Program-made: the position numbers and the translations under genes
From: Aphrophora alni
Lineage: Eukaryota; Arthropoda; Insecta; Hemiptera; Aphrophoridae
Reading direction: 5' to 3'
Length of the DNA: 64,000 nucleotides
Assembly (NCBI GenBank): GCA_963513935.1
Contig: OY740768.1
Location: forward strand, 34,098,216 to 34,162,215
Shown here: positions 61,801 through 64,000 of the stretch, piece by piece
Position numbering within the stretch: position 1 is the stretch's first letter
Layout: every line of letters starts with the position of its first letter
Notes under the pieces: generated by a model
The model's database searches: none
What the model was told of the DNA's origin: nothing
Seen by the model: the letters and a program-made list of their open reading frames with translations, nothing else

Positions 61801-62646
61801 AAATCAAACTAAAACAACCTTTGACTTAAGGAAACATTTTAAAAAGGTTCCTTATATTTATTTTACATGAAAATAGAATATAGTTTGATGAATACATGAT
61901 CATTTGTCTATTCAACATTATTTTTTTAAATTATTACTTCATTTAGATTTGATATGTCAGTTACTATAAATTAACATTCACCAAAATTTCCTTCCCCCTA
62001 GACTAGTGTTTGAATAGGTTAGGTTTGTGTGTGTATGCTAACAAATGTGTTAATTTTTCTTAAGAAGATCTCAGAGTTAAAATATTTGGTGTCTTACCTT
62101 TTTGGAGTTGAATATTGTTACTTGGTATAATGCAATAATCCAAATAAAATATATTATTAATAATATAATAAATATAAAAAATATTTAATATAATATATAA
62201 AATATATACTAATAAAATATATTAGTTAATGCAATTTGGTTTATACAATTAAAAAATAAATAAAGCTGCAATATGCAGTATCTTTAAACATTTAACAATT
62301 TGGTTCAACAATGCAGAGAGCCCTTATTATTTTGTTTTATTCAACCAATTTTACTATTGTTTTTAGTATAAAATTTACAACTGATAAGGTTATTAATATT
62401 ATATATTGTCTTATGAAGGTAAAAGGACCAGTTTCTTATGGTCCATTTCTGCTTGAATCTAATGGCAAAAGTTTCATGGAGTTTAACATGAGCCTGGAAA
62501 AAGTTCAGATACGCAATGGTCAGCCTATATCTGTAGATACAATGGGAATGTGGAAAGCAGGACTAAATTCATCTATAAAAGTCAATAATGTTAGTGAAAT
62601 GGCAAACCTCTCAGCTGTTACAATTTACAAAGTTGTAACTGGACTG
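15109..62646 (+). CDS. Ir25a: Ionotropic receptor 25a (Ir25a), 5' half: eight coding exons
   Basis: IR25a is a variant ionotropic glutamate receptor. It acts as a broadly used co-receptor in the ciliary membrane of chemosensory, hygro- and thermosensory neurons, forming cation channels with tuning IRs. Coding exons are 15127-15205, 26613-26765, 33139-33298, 39437-39579, 50485-50714, 61439-61629, 61732-61846 and 62419-62646 (79+153+160+143+230+191+115+228 = 1299 nt = 433 codons, no frame break). All introns are GT-AG. Residues 1-20 are a signal peptide; the rest matches the IR25a amino-terminal domain in order: INVLFVNDI, IVLDTT, VPTIST, PPNDIIPE, MDHKYKSLL, YFIIG, FAWQAITQ, AFYFDL, SYGPFLL, TIYKVVT. 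The model stops just before the S1 half of the ligand-binding domain, so pore and membrane segments lie beyond the window. IR8a is the nearest alternative, but the MDHKYKSLL and AFYFDL blocks favour IR25a. Coding DNA covers only 1.3 of 47.5 kb; the rest is transposon-filled intron. Confidence 0.93.
15345..16698 (-). mobile_element. Mariner-type DNA transposon, decayed
   Basis: The ends form an imperfect inverted repeat: CCAGGTCTGTTAAAAGTAAG at 15345 and, reversed, CCAGAGTTTTTCAAAAGTAAG ending at 16698, with TA on the left side. The minus strand encodes transposase pieces, including SPDLKTMNFWMWSFLKD and TKPATVEELKEAI, the region of the last catalytic acidic residue (usually SPDLNPxDFFLWG). 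The aspartate position in DFF is Asn, so the copy is inactive. Length 1354 bp fits the family. It sits in Ir25a intron 1. Confidence 0.82.
17148..18284. mobile_element. LTR family B copy 1
   Basis: This 1.1-kb segment is closely similar to 59998-61037 and its first part to 63642-64000, all in the same orientation. Shared blocks are GAAAAGCACAAACA, ACAAGATTCCTGTAAA, AAAGTATACATAAAGTTC, AAAATGTCTCGCACTACTTATG and GCTTATGATGGAGTTCGAGC. Ends TG...TTACA fit an LTR. I found no clear target duplication (AGCT left, CATG right), so the edges are approximate and the type is inferred. Confidence 0.6.
18574..18629 (-). mobile_element. 3' end of non-LTR element D copy 1 (split)
   Basis: An (ATTAG)n-like tail and the sequence up to GTCAACC match the start of copy 2 at 24408-24463. 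The copy continues at 20076 after an LTR insertion. Confidence 0.78.
18630..20075 (-). mobile_element. Solo LTR, family A copy 2
   Basis: The 1446-bp segment starts TGAAATA and ends TATCACA. It is flanked by AACC on both sides (18626-18629 and 20076-20079). The empty site is preserved in copy 2 of the host element at 24463, where TCAACCTATGCTTATTG runs through, so the insertion is well defined. GGGCGCCA lies at 18735-18742, 105 bp inside. The orientation is inferred from the gag-bearing copy at 1-1600. Confidence 0.88.
20076..20975 (-). pseudogene. Non-LTR element D copy 1, main part
   Basis: The minus strand encodes, near the 3' end (about 20330-20190), DPTCRLCKQTYETGRHIILECANKSHL, the Cys/His-rich tail typical of non-LTR reverse transcriptases. 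Further upstream it has YPDVKLTNK and EDIKDAVMDKYQPLEDGTFP followed by NFMKNGAVI, similar to the DUF4780 domain of non-LTR gag-like proteins. The RT core is missing, so this is an internally deleted, probably non-autonomous family. The 5' part is cut by the piggyBac at TTAA 20972-20975 and resumes at 24387. Confidence 0.7.
21155..22096. mobile_element. Three-armed inverted-repeat MITE
   Basis: The segment begins CAGTGTGAGTCAAAAGTATGG and ends with its inverse CCATACTTTTGACTCACACTG, flanked by TA. It has a forward arm (21155 to about 21445), a reversed arm (about 21510-21787) and a second reversed arm (about 21788-22096), each about 290 bp. All carry the CCCATTTCCCC, GGGGGGCAGCTCAAAA and CATTAAGTGACACCTCATTTTAAAGTCC blocks or their complements. 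No coding capacity. It lies in the 3' part of the piggyBac. Confidence 0.9.
22097..22136. repeat. (TA)n microsatellite
   Basis: A TA run of about 40 bp abuts the end of the MITE and probably includes its TA target. Confidence 0.9.
22344..24171 (-). pseudogene. piggyBac transposase, broken
   Basis: The minus strand begins at 24171 with an acidic Ser-rich leader (MDSRVSLSSRVCVLDSDFEE) and then the transposase core. Catalytic regions seen are ACVDEMLVAFHG (first Asp, about 23340), ADNWFSSIEL (second Asp, about 23080) and KGGVDALDEKCVKYSTAR (third Asp region, about 22770). It ends in a Cys-rich finger CYTCDLKKK ... CYCCKKPICLECTTKVCNACRS, common at the end of these proteins. In-frame stops at about 23617 and 23303 and frameshifts near 23205 and 22800 disable it. 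All three Asp residues remain, so decay is fairly recent. Confidence 0.9.
24408..26120 (-). pseudogene. Non-LTR element D copy 2
   Basis: The 3' end is on the left with an ATTAGATTA tail. The minus strand encodes YPEAKRTTKQCEKIEDTLMDKFKLIKDGIFPSFILRELHGKKRF (25180-25040), a DUF4780-like segment parallel to copy 1. A Cys/His tail remnant and a Ser/Pro-rich 5' part follow the same order as copy 1. It is interrupted by a family C LTR at 25289-25800. The right end is where similarity to copy 1 stops. Confidence 0.65.
25289..25800. mobile_element. Solo LTR, family C copy 2
   Basis: The 512-bp segment starts TGTTAGGAAATTCGG and ends ATTTCTAACA, and is inverted relative to copy 1 at 10812. Flanks CCTT and CCAT agree in three of four positions, probably a decayed duplication. 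It interrupts element D copy 2. Confidence 0.82.
26121..26612. other. Intron 1 end, no repeat recognised
   Basis: AT-rich sequence leading to the acceptor of Ir25a exon 2. No further feature seen. Confidence 0.5.
26613..26765 (+). CDS. Ir25a: Ir25a exon 2
   Basis: The exon encodes residues 27-77 (FVNDIKNEAADKF through DDAKELHYR) of the amino-terminal domain. The acceptor is CTTTTCTTACAG (26601-26612) and the donor is GTTAGT at 26766. Incoming and outgoing phases are both 1, and they agree with exons 1 and 3. The DDAK motif sits at the same spacing as in the Drosophila protein. The exon is isolated between introns of 11.4 and 6.4 kb. A few codons past the donor the frame hits a stop (CGT TAG), which confirms that splicing is required. 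Confidence 0.9.
26821..26954. repeat. Hairpin flanked by 14-bp direct repeats
   Basis: AATACTAGACTTCT occurs at 26821-26834 and again at 26941-26954. Directly after the first copy, AACAAATAAAACACAC (26835-26850) pairs perfectly with GTGTGTTTTATTTGTT (26883-26898). The layout looks like a tiny foldback insertion with a long target duplication; its class is unknown. It starts 55 bp after the exon 2 donor. Confidence 0.75.
26955..27355. other. Intron 2 DNA, no feature recognised
   Basis: AT-rich with no coding signal; it may contain decayed upstream parts of the Penelope-like element, but I cannot show it. Confidence 0.4.
27360..27999 (+). pseudogene. Penelope-like element, RT end and start of endonuclease
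   Basis: The + strand encodes LESERKLNFLDLIMTR, YKIFRKPTTTVSTIH, HHPMRRKMAAYNSFIYSLINIPL, then ELNIIKYIAVANRYRSSMVDEIIKKY. The RKPT(T)T...H..S.HP...K.AA order followed by IPL and NG(Y/F)xxSxID is typical of Penelope-like reverse transcriptases. It is followed by a short link and SNYARHIIDENHLYSNF in a shifted frame, similar to the GIY-YIG endonuclease part. The 5' part of the element is missing. The open frame at 27517-27867 is a piece of this. Confidence 0.78.
28000..29506 (-). mobile_element. Solo LTR, family A copy 3
   Basis: The 1507-bp segment starts TGTAAATA and ends GGGATTACA. It is flanked by ATTT at 27996-27999 and 29507-29510. GGGCGCCA is at 28120-28127. The repeated phrase CGTCTGACCACGTCAGATGCC occurs three to four times in 28905-29150. 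It splits the Penelope-like element; removing it joins SNF to ESKVKS in frame. Confidence 0.9.
29511..29695 (+). pseudogene. Penelope-like element, carboxy-terminal part
   Basis: The frame continues with ESKVKSNQYIYAGRVKNEHAIEYEIYKAQLKNPEHMLNDQLNF up to a stop at about 29690. The E-x-EIYK...LNDQ(L/I)NF ending resembles the end of Penelope GIY-YIG proteins. It is uninterrupted for 60 codons, so the LTR insertion is not old relative to the element's own decay. Confidence 0.75.
29817..31520. mobile_element. Solo LTR, family C copy 3, split by a transposon
   Basis: The ends are TGTAGGGAATT and ACTCCTAACA, and the flanks are AAAC on both sides (29813-29816 and 31521-31524). It matches the other family C copies (ACCTGGGTTCTT near the start, TTGCTCACCCTTT and GTTTGGCTATCTTCC inside). 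Without the inserted transposon it is about 640 bp, close to copy 1. Confidence 0.88.
29966..31027 (-). mobile_element. Tc1/mariner-superfamily transposon, internally deleted
   Basis: The ends CAGGGTTTCCAAAAAAGAATGCCGG and the inverted CCGGCATT...CCCTG are flanked by TA. The long inverted ends include GATTTCGAACGGC and TTGACGTTTAAATC blocks. The minus strand encodes the transposase in pieces: MNVTKSTLHNVIRKRFRLRVYKIQ (helix-turn-helix end), RVLFSDEATFH (first Asp), ILMQDGAPPHY (second Asp) and TPDLTPLDFF (third acidic position). About 14 residues between the second and third catalytic positions are missing, and there are frame changes near 30475 and 30240, so it is inactive. Length is 1062 bp. 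Confidence 0.9.
31525..32029. other. Intron 2 DNA, no feature recognised
   Basis: AT-rich with no coding signal. Confidence 0.5.
32030..32276 (+). mobile_element. Mariner remnant (one end)
   Basis: CTCCAGTAAGAGAATGGCAACCACTTTGAATAC and the end ACTATAGTCGGTTAAAGTTTTAACTTACTTTTG match, in inverse orientation, the 15345 end of the mariner at 15345-16698. Only about 240 bp of this copy remains. Confidence 0.75.
32277..33138. other. Intron 2 end, no feature recognised
   Basis: AT-rich DNA preceding Ir25a exon 3, without coding signal outside the intron. Confidence 0.5.
33139..33298 (+). CDS. Ir25a: Ir25a exon 3
   Basis: The exon encodes residues 78-130 or so, including HIVLDTT, SEVVKIFTADV and VPTISTTCGQTGDI. 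In the IR25a family this is the strand that begins the LDTT block and the helix leading to the PTIS(A/T)S motif of lobe 1. The acceptor is TTTTTCAG (33131-33138) and the donor is GTGAAT at 33299. The exon enters in phase 1 and leaves in phase 2 (AG|A = Arg), matching exon 4. Confidence 0.9.
33611..34945 (-). mobile_element. LTR family A copy 4 (subfamily with TTGGGCGCCA)
   Basis: The sequence resembles the LTR at 1599 (TTGGGCGCCA at 33661-33670, TTTTGGGTCGTGAATTCTTTT, GTGTACT, GGTTGCAACCAT near 34000). Possible ends TGTGACA and AACTGCA are flanked by GTTG (33607-33610 and 34946-34949). The right end has little family support, so the duplication might be chance. The open frame at 33943 is inside it and is not a gene. 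Confidence 0.62.
35331..35510 (+). pseudogene. Non-LTR retrotransposon 3' end (RTE-like)
   Basis: The + strand reads PKITWKRTMEREAWECGKVWSEVKVFANNRQQ, then a shifted FVEPQCSTLEP and stop. The pattern xPxxTWxRTxE....W.......ANR..W...V.ALCST resembles the carboxy terminus of RTE-clade ORF2 proteins. Only the last 50 codons remain. Confidence 0.5.
35784..36700. other. Repeated motifs and a possible piggyBac-like end
   Basis: TTAACCCTGGTTTTGG at 35784 resembles a piggyBac-type end next to TTAA. ATACCATTGTAAAGCTGACGTTTC (about 35920) recurs as ACACCATTGAAAAGCTCATATTTC (about 36308), and AAGCAAAATGGCGTCGTC (36058) as AAGCAAAATGGCGTGCGTG (36620). No matching right end or transposase was found, so the element, if any, is unidentified. 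Confidence 0.4.
36701..37899. other. Intron 3 DNA, no gene seen
   Basis: AT-rich with a C10 run at 37710-37719 and no recognised element. Confidence 0.45.
37900..39234 (+). mobile_element. LTR family A copy 5, opposite orientation
   Basis: Read in reverse, the right part has TTGAGCTCCATTTTGTAATG (a mutated TTGGGCGCCA at 39184-39194), CAGAGGTCGCAAGTTCTTTTAAAACAGTGTACT and TTTCTGAAATGCACA, in the same order as the copy at 33611. GGTTGCAACCAT is at about 38866. The right end TATCACA at 39228-39234 fits the family; the left end is only estimated from LTR length. Confidence 0.6.
39235..39436. other. Intron 3 end before Ir25a exon 4
   Basis: No feature other than the splice acceptor. Confidence 0.5.
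39437..39579 (+). CDS. Ir25a: Ir25a exon 4
   Basis: The exon encodes GWHNLKKEELKYLIQ, the family motif PPNDIIPEIVRSIV and NAGIFFDNSF. It was missed by simple ORF scanning because the open frame is short. The acceptor TTTTCAG ends at 39436. The next AG two bases on would shift the frame and destroy the conserved Trp, so 39437 is preferred. The donor GTATGT begins at 39580. The last base G joins TT of exon 5 to give Val, restoring the FV-MDHKYKSLL junction seen in other IR25a proteins. Confidence 0.9.
40085..40495. repeat. Interspersed repeat E, copy 1
   Basis: The segment is the inverse of 49770-50180. Shared blocks include AAGGTTCTATTATGGAA, TGAGTGATGAGAGAGTATTAAGGAACTTCC and AAACATTTTTTCACCTCC. 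Class unknown; no coding capacity seen. Confidence 0.75.
40496..43404. other. Gene-free intron 4 DNA with a GC-richer block
   Basis: The part 41400-42600 is less AT-rich than the surroundings. It contains CTATAAAACTGGG (about 42077), CAATAAAAATGACG (about 42110) and a small hairpin GGTTCGACA...TGTCGGGAACC (about 42264-42289), together reminiscent of the 5' end of an LTR element. No coding frame or terminal repeat supports this, so I leave it unnamed. Positions 42600-43404 have nothing recognisable. Confidence 0.35.
43405..44935 (-). mobile_element. LTR family A copy 6
   Basis: The 1531-bp segment begins TGTAACA and ends TGTTACA, a perfect 7-bp inverted repeat. It has GGCGCCA at 43548-43554, ATCTCAGGGTCTAAAGTTCTTTT, AAGTACT and TTTTTCTGCTGAAATTGTACAT in family order. 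Flanks AATA and AAAT do not match, so a duplication is not supported. Confidence 0.75.
45000..45250. repeat. Imperfect tandem duplication, about 115-bp period
   Basis: TTTTTGGGATCACTGACTATGAATCTGATGT (about 45075) recurs as ATTTGGAGTCCCTGAATATGAATCTGATCT (about 45188), with further loose similarity around both. Confidence 0.6.
45251..45700. other. No gene seen
   Basis: AT-rich DNA in intron 4; the 64-codon frame at 45396 has no recognisable similarity. Confidence 0.45.
45701..46829 (+). mobile_element. Tc1/mariner-superfamily transposon, broken transposase
   Basis: The ends CAGGATGGATCAGTGAAG(T)ATCCCTA and the inverted TAGGGATCCTTCACTACCCCATCTTG are flanked by TA. The + strand encodes FVLFSDKAHFHISESVNKQN (first Asp, about 46090), TVWYAISSEGIIGPYFFEENN, YVNMIQQFIEPQL, VWFQYDSATAHTARNSM (second Asp, about 46375) and HSPDLTPYDYFL (third Asp, about 46495) followed by a stop replacing Trp and SYLKSKVFQHCPRTLEVLKGAI. 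The catalytic Asps remain, but the helix-turn-helix part is mostly deleted and there are frameshifts before 46214. Length 1129 bp. Confidence 0.88.
47080..48420 (+). mobile_element. Mariner transposon, interrupted
   Basis: The + strand encodes GRNDENIAHDHKKFLKIVDR, KQNRI-x-VCIELTTSCGADPNFISNIV and the mariner hallmark GDESWVYGYYPETKQQSSQWKSPNSPR (47375-47455). After an insertion it resumes with an LHHDNAPAH-like segment (about 48090-48120) and YSLYSPDLAPCDV (about 48160-48195), which contains the final catalytic Asp. Many stops and frameshifts disable it. I could not fix the inverted ends, so the outer borders are approximate. Confidence 0.82.
47626..48064 (-). mobile_element. 5'-truncated Jockey-like element inserted in the mariner
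   Basis: The minus strand encodes MQLWGCAKRSNIKIIQTYQNKVLRGIVNAPWYIRNDDLHKDL ... VRRLDRIKPFDLA, the end of a Jockey ORF2. It is similar to but distinct from the end at 8479 (VLRTIVNTPWYIRKDNLHNDL, LKRMKPRDL). A T8 tract at 47626-47633 is its poly(A) tail. AGAAATGGACT occurs on both sides (47615-47625 and 48065-48075), an 11-bp target duplication. The coding piece runs 48044-47766 and is intact. Confidence 0.92.
48421..49769. other. Intron 4 DNA, no gene recognised
   Basis: Several short open frames (48744, 49539) have no recognisable similarity. An A13 run lies near 49628. Confidence 0.45.
49770..50180. repeat. Interspersed repeat E, copy 2
   Basis: Inverse of 40085-40495; see that entry. 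Both copies are in Ir25a intron 4, about 9.3 kb apart. Confidence 0.75.
50485..50714 (+). CDS. Ir25a: Ir25a exon 5
   Basis: This is the most diagnostic exon. It encodes MDHKYKSLLRN, TRHILIQIN, LKDMDIVNYFIIGHLS and KKFAWQAITQ, nearly identical in order and spacing to the second lobe of the Drosophila IR25a amino-terminal domain. The acceptor is TTTTGTTACAG ending at 50484. The donor follows CAG at 50715 (GTACTA, a weaker match) and the frame closes at TAA a few bases later. Outgoing phase is 0. Confidence 0.93.
50782..52318 (-). mobile_element. Solo LTR, family A copy 7
   Basis: The 1537-bp segment starts TGTAATA and ends TATCACA, and is flanked by CAGT on both sides (50778-50781 and 52319-52322). 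It is collinear with copy 2 (18630-20075): GAATTTAAATTTAAATTG, TTTATGGGCGCCAGATGTG (GGGCGCCA at 50901-50908), ATCTCAGGGCGTTAGTTCTTTT, CATGGTGAA..., TTGACAACAAGTC, AACCTTTTTTAGGTATCACA. It sits 67 bp after Ir25a exon 5. Confidence 0.92.
52323..53241. other. Intron 5 DNA, no gene recognised
   Basis: The part 52540-52720 is less AT-rich and 52770-53110 has scattered GC-richer words, but I cannot assign a repeat family. Confidence 0.4.
53242..53600 (+). mobile_element. LTR family A copy 8, truncated, opposite orientation
   Basis: TGTAATCCTCAAATTTTAAC at 53242 is the inverse of the right end of copy 3 (29506). AATAAACCGGGAAATTTATAATTAATTGG, CAAATGAGTCAAA-like and AGTAGTGTCCGTG blocks then follow the reverse order of 29500-29230. 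Only the outer 350 bp remains. Confidence 0.72.
53887..56095 (-). pseudogene. LTR retrotransposon gag-protease region, decayed
   Basis: A gag-like start lies near 56087 (MATFNPDLFLK). Later pieces are AGYSKYVVEMLRELPIYLAGFKERWEQLEKRGLVSISRGPSTRAPTP (about 55780-55610), then a zinc knuckle CYKCGFLGHIARYC (about 54425-54385). A retropepsin-like start (PFISIDLGYNSVRTLIDWISG, normally IDSGS) follows and, after a stop, IPCILGANFIQKRG (about 53955-53915), which matches the ILGxDF block of retroviral-type proteases. RT is absent. It contains a 355-bp MITE. The family is probably Ty3/gypsy; it is not the family at 1-1321. Confidence 0.72.
54730..55084. mobile_element. hAT-like MITE
   Basis: The 355-bp element has ends CAGGGCCGGATTTAGC and GGGAAATCCGGCCCTG, an inverted repeat, plus inner TTGGCGCCCCTAGGCCC answered by GGGGGCGCA-like sequence. 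Flanks GCGAAGTC (54722-54729) and ATGAAGTC (55085-55092) agree at six of eight positions, the duplication length expected for hAT. Much more GC-rich than the host sequence. Confidence 0.85.
56096..56759. other. Upstream of the gag-like region; no coding signal
   Basis: This should be the leader and LTR side of the gag-protease element; TTACCAGGGGACTTAAATTTAAG (about 56555) is conspicuous, but I cannot prove an LTR. Confidence 0.4.
56760..57110. repeat. Tandem duplication, about 180-bp unit
   Basis: TTATACGCCCTTAATGTAA occurs at about 56779 and 56960. TTTATCCCCCCTTTTAG (56847) is followed by TTTATTCCCCCCCTTTTT (57015), and AATTTAACAATAAAAAAAA occurs at both ends. Two adjacent imperfect copies. 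Confidence 0.75.
57111..59997. other. Intron 5 DNA, no gene recognised
   Basis: No recognised coding region. Short frames (57194, 57884, 59628) lack similarity. An (AT)n run lies at about 58828-58871. Confidence 0.45.
58828..58871. repeat. (AT)n microsatellite
   Basis: An AT dinucleotide run with one interruption (TATAATATA). Confidence 0.9.
59998..61037. mobile_element. LTR family B copy 2
   Basis: The segment is collinear with 17275-18284 in the same orientation: TACATACATTTATTAATAAAC, ACAAGATTGCTGTAAATG, AAAATGTCTCGCACTACTTATGATG, GCTTATGATGGAGTTCGAGCG, CATGTTACTTGCAACTATTCC, AAAATTGTGAACTTTACA. The left part present in the copy at 63642 is missing here. Confidence 0.65.
61439..61629 (+). 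CDS. Ir25a: Ir25a exon 6
   Basis: The exon encodes DDGLLVSNSSNITVLFVKP and ESAFYFDLTIRSLLAIK. The FYFDL(A/T)(L/I)RS block is a strong IR25a match. NSS and NIT are N-glycosylation sequons expected on an extracellular domain. The acceptor is TTATTTTAG ending at 61438; the donor GTAAGA begins at 61630. Outgoing phase is 2, completed by G from exon 7 (Lys). Confidence 0.92.
61732..61846 (+). CDS. Ir25a: Ir25a exon 7
   Basis: The exon encodes SLFDSGEWIHNTSNE ... TTFDLRKHFKK, with NTS and NQT sequons. The DLR-x-x-F-x-K end is shared with other IR25a proteins just before the SYG(P/T)F strand. It is separated from exon 6 by a 102-bp intron, the only compact intron of the gene here. The acceptor is TTATTTTTCAG. 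The donor GTTCCT at 61847 is weak but keeps phase 0 and gives exact family spacing. Confidence 0.88.
62419..62646 (+). CDS. Ir25a: Ir25a exon 8 (end of amino-terminal domain)
   Basis: The exon encodes VKGPVSYGPFLLE, SFMEFNMSLEKVQIRNGQPIS, MGMWKAGLNSS and LSAVTIYKVVTGL. This is the carboxy-terminal strand region of the amino-terminal domain and the linker to the ligand-binding domain. Four sequons (NMS, NSS, NVS, NLS) cluster here. The donor GTAAGT at 62647 is perfect and phase 0. The acceptor CTTATGAAG at 62410-62418 has a poor pyrimidine tract; the upstream open frame from 62311 is intron read-through. The next exon should begin near the QxPFIM motif of S1; I find no such exon in 62647-64000. 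Confidence 0.9.
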
Positions 62647-62818
62647 GTAAGTGGGAAAATGTGTTAAGTGAAATATTTATTGAAGACGCATATAAGTATT
62701 ATATTATTAACTTAACTGATTGTATATAACAAAATAAGTCATCAGGTCAAACATGTAACATATAATATGTTATTTATTGTAACTATGGTCATAGATTGAC
62801 TATTGGTCAGATCATGAA

Positions 62819-62979
<161 letters not shown>

Positions 62980-63512
62980 ATGTGGGTTCAGTGGTGACAT
63001 GGTGAATAAATATTTAACCAAAATATCTTGGTTATCTTAATACATCCTGCATCTGTAGTAATATATTAAGTACCGTAACTATATGGTTCTTAAGTTCACT
63101 GGATTTAAAAATTATTAGTCATAACATGGGACACTGTTTATGTATTAGATCAATATCCTTTCATCAAAATTGTCTTATAACATTATTTTTTTCATTAATA
63201 TCTGAATAATAATACTGGTTTACATTTATTTATCTTTAATTATTATTATTTTTCAGTGTGGAAAGAAATATTTATTTTTTGAAAATATAAGATAAATTGT
63301 AGACGCTGTATTAAAGTTTTTCAATCCTCGTTTTAAGAAAACAAAAAAAGTAAATTGAATACATTTTCATCTAGGCCTCAAAGGGTGTTTCTTTTTTTGT
63401 TTTTCTGTGTATAATTATATTTAAATAGATGGAGTTAACCTTAAGAAACTATTGAGCTATTGAGTCAAGGTAAAACAAAAGACCAGATTAGCCAATGGGT
63501 AGATTCATTTCG

Positions 63513-63552
<40 letters not shown>

Positions 63553-63641
63553 AAGTTTCCAGTATTTTATAATATCATTCATGACTTATCATGATCATTG
63601 TTTGTAATAAGTTGTTGTTTTTGCTTATGTCCATGTTCTAC
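62980..63641. other. Intron 8 DNA
   Basis: No Ir25a exon found. A TTTTTCAG at 63250-63257 precedes a short frame (CGKKYLFFENIR, stop) that does not match the ligand-binding domain. An (AT)n run lies at 63514-63550. Confidence 0.55.
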
Positions 63642-64000
63642 TGAAAAGCACAAACATTTATTTATTTTACTCTTTACTTGGGTTGTGAATTTCGGGGAAA
63701 TGTACTCAAATATGATCATGAAAAACTTCTGAAATACATATATTTATTCACATAATTTTTTTTTTATATATATTAAACATACATGTTTTGGTTAAGCGGT
63801 TTGCTCCTCCTGAAATACATACATTTTATAATAAACAATTTATAAAACAAGATTCCTGTAAACAACAAAGATATTTTATATTCAAAGTATACATAAAGTT
63901 CAAATTCCAAAAAAAAGTTTCATAAACATCCGATTCTTTTTTTTTTTTTTTTTTTCACTAATAGAAAATGTCACTACTTGTGACGTTTCATCTCAAAGTT
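63642..64000. mobile_element. LTR family B copy 3 (runs off the window)
   Basis: Similar to the start of copy 1 at 17148: GAAAAGCACAAACATTTATTTATTTTACT, TTGGGTTGTGAATTTC, ATGATCATGAAAAACTT, ACAAGATTCCTGTAAA, AAAGTATACATAAAGTTCAAATT, AAAATGTC...ACTACTTGTGACG. It has a 60-bp insertion or duplication near 63770-63830 (GAAATACATAxATTTA occurs twice). Confidence 0.65.

Noticed and set aside
62311..62418. Possible amino-terminal start MQRALIILFYST for a separate protein ending at 62667
   Set aside because: The conserved Ir25a sequence begins at 62419 in phase with exon 7; the upstream part is intron read-through, as is the VSGKMC end after 62646.
63258..63300. Possible ninth Ir25a exon after TTTTTCAG
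   Set aside because: The frame is 12 codons then stop and does not resemble the QxPFIM start of the ligand-binding domain.

Overview
This window looks like part of an insect chromosome, AT-rich and crowded with transposable elements. The only host gene I can support is the 5' half of Ir25a, the ionotropic-receptor co-receptor, on the + strand. Eight coding exons between 15127 and 62646 join without a frame break into 433 codons. They carry a signal peptide and the whole amino-terminal (bilobed) domain. The ligand-binding core and membrane segments must lie beyond position 64000. The protein match (an Ir25a with the MDHKYKSLL, AFYFDL and AWQAITQ signatures) plus the transposon mix (Jockey, Penelope, piggyBac, mariner, hAT, Ty3/gypsy LTRs) indicates an insect. 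The long introns and element content suggest a large-genome group such as Hemiptera, but that assignment is only an inference.

Layout. 1-2800: remains of a Ty3/gypsy LTR retrotransposon on the minus strand (RNase H, integrase tail, gag, LTR) and a short tandem repeat. 3080-8520: a nearly full-length but decayed Jockey-type non-LTR element on the + strand. 8520-15100: gene-free DNA with a solo LTR, a 216-bp (AG)n tract and a decayed hAT/BED-type transposase. 15109-15205: first coding exon of Ir25a. Intron 1 (11.4 kb) holds a mariner, an LTR and a striking nested stack at 18.57-26.1 kb: a non-LTR element split by a solo LTR and by a piggyBac, the piggyBac itself split by a three-armed MITE, and next to it a second non-LTR copy split by another solo LTR.

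Intron 2 (6.4 kb) holds a Penelope-like element split by a solo LTR, and a second solo LTR split by a mariner. Intron 3 (6.1 kb) holds two LTR copies in opposite orientations and an RTE-like 3' end. Intron 4 (10.9 kb) has an LTR, two Tc1/mariner-type elements, a 5'-truncated Jockey copy inserted in one of them with an 11-bp target duplication, and a pair of inverted repeats about 9 kb apart. Intron 5 (10.7 kb) has another solo LTR, a decayed gag-pro region with a hAT-like MITE inside it, and two further LTR pieces. Introns 6 and 7 are short (102 and 572 bp). Intron 8 begins at 62647 with a (CT)n tract and another LTR.

The most useful outcomes are the complete exon model for the Ir25a amino-terminal domain, three LTR families with target-site duplications that order the insertions in time, and a conserved GGCGCC block inside one LTR family that mimics a tRNA-Lys primer site but, judging from the duplications, lies inside the LTR.
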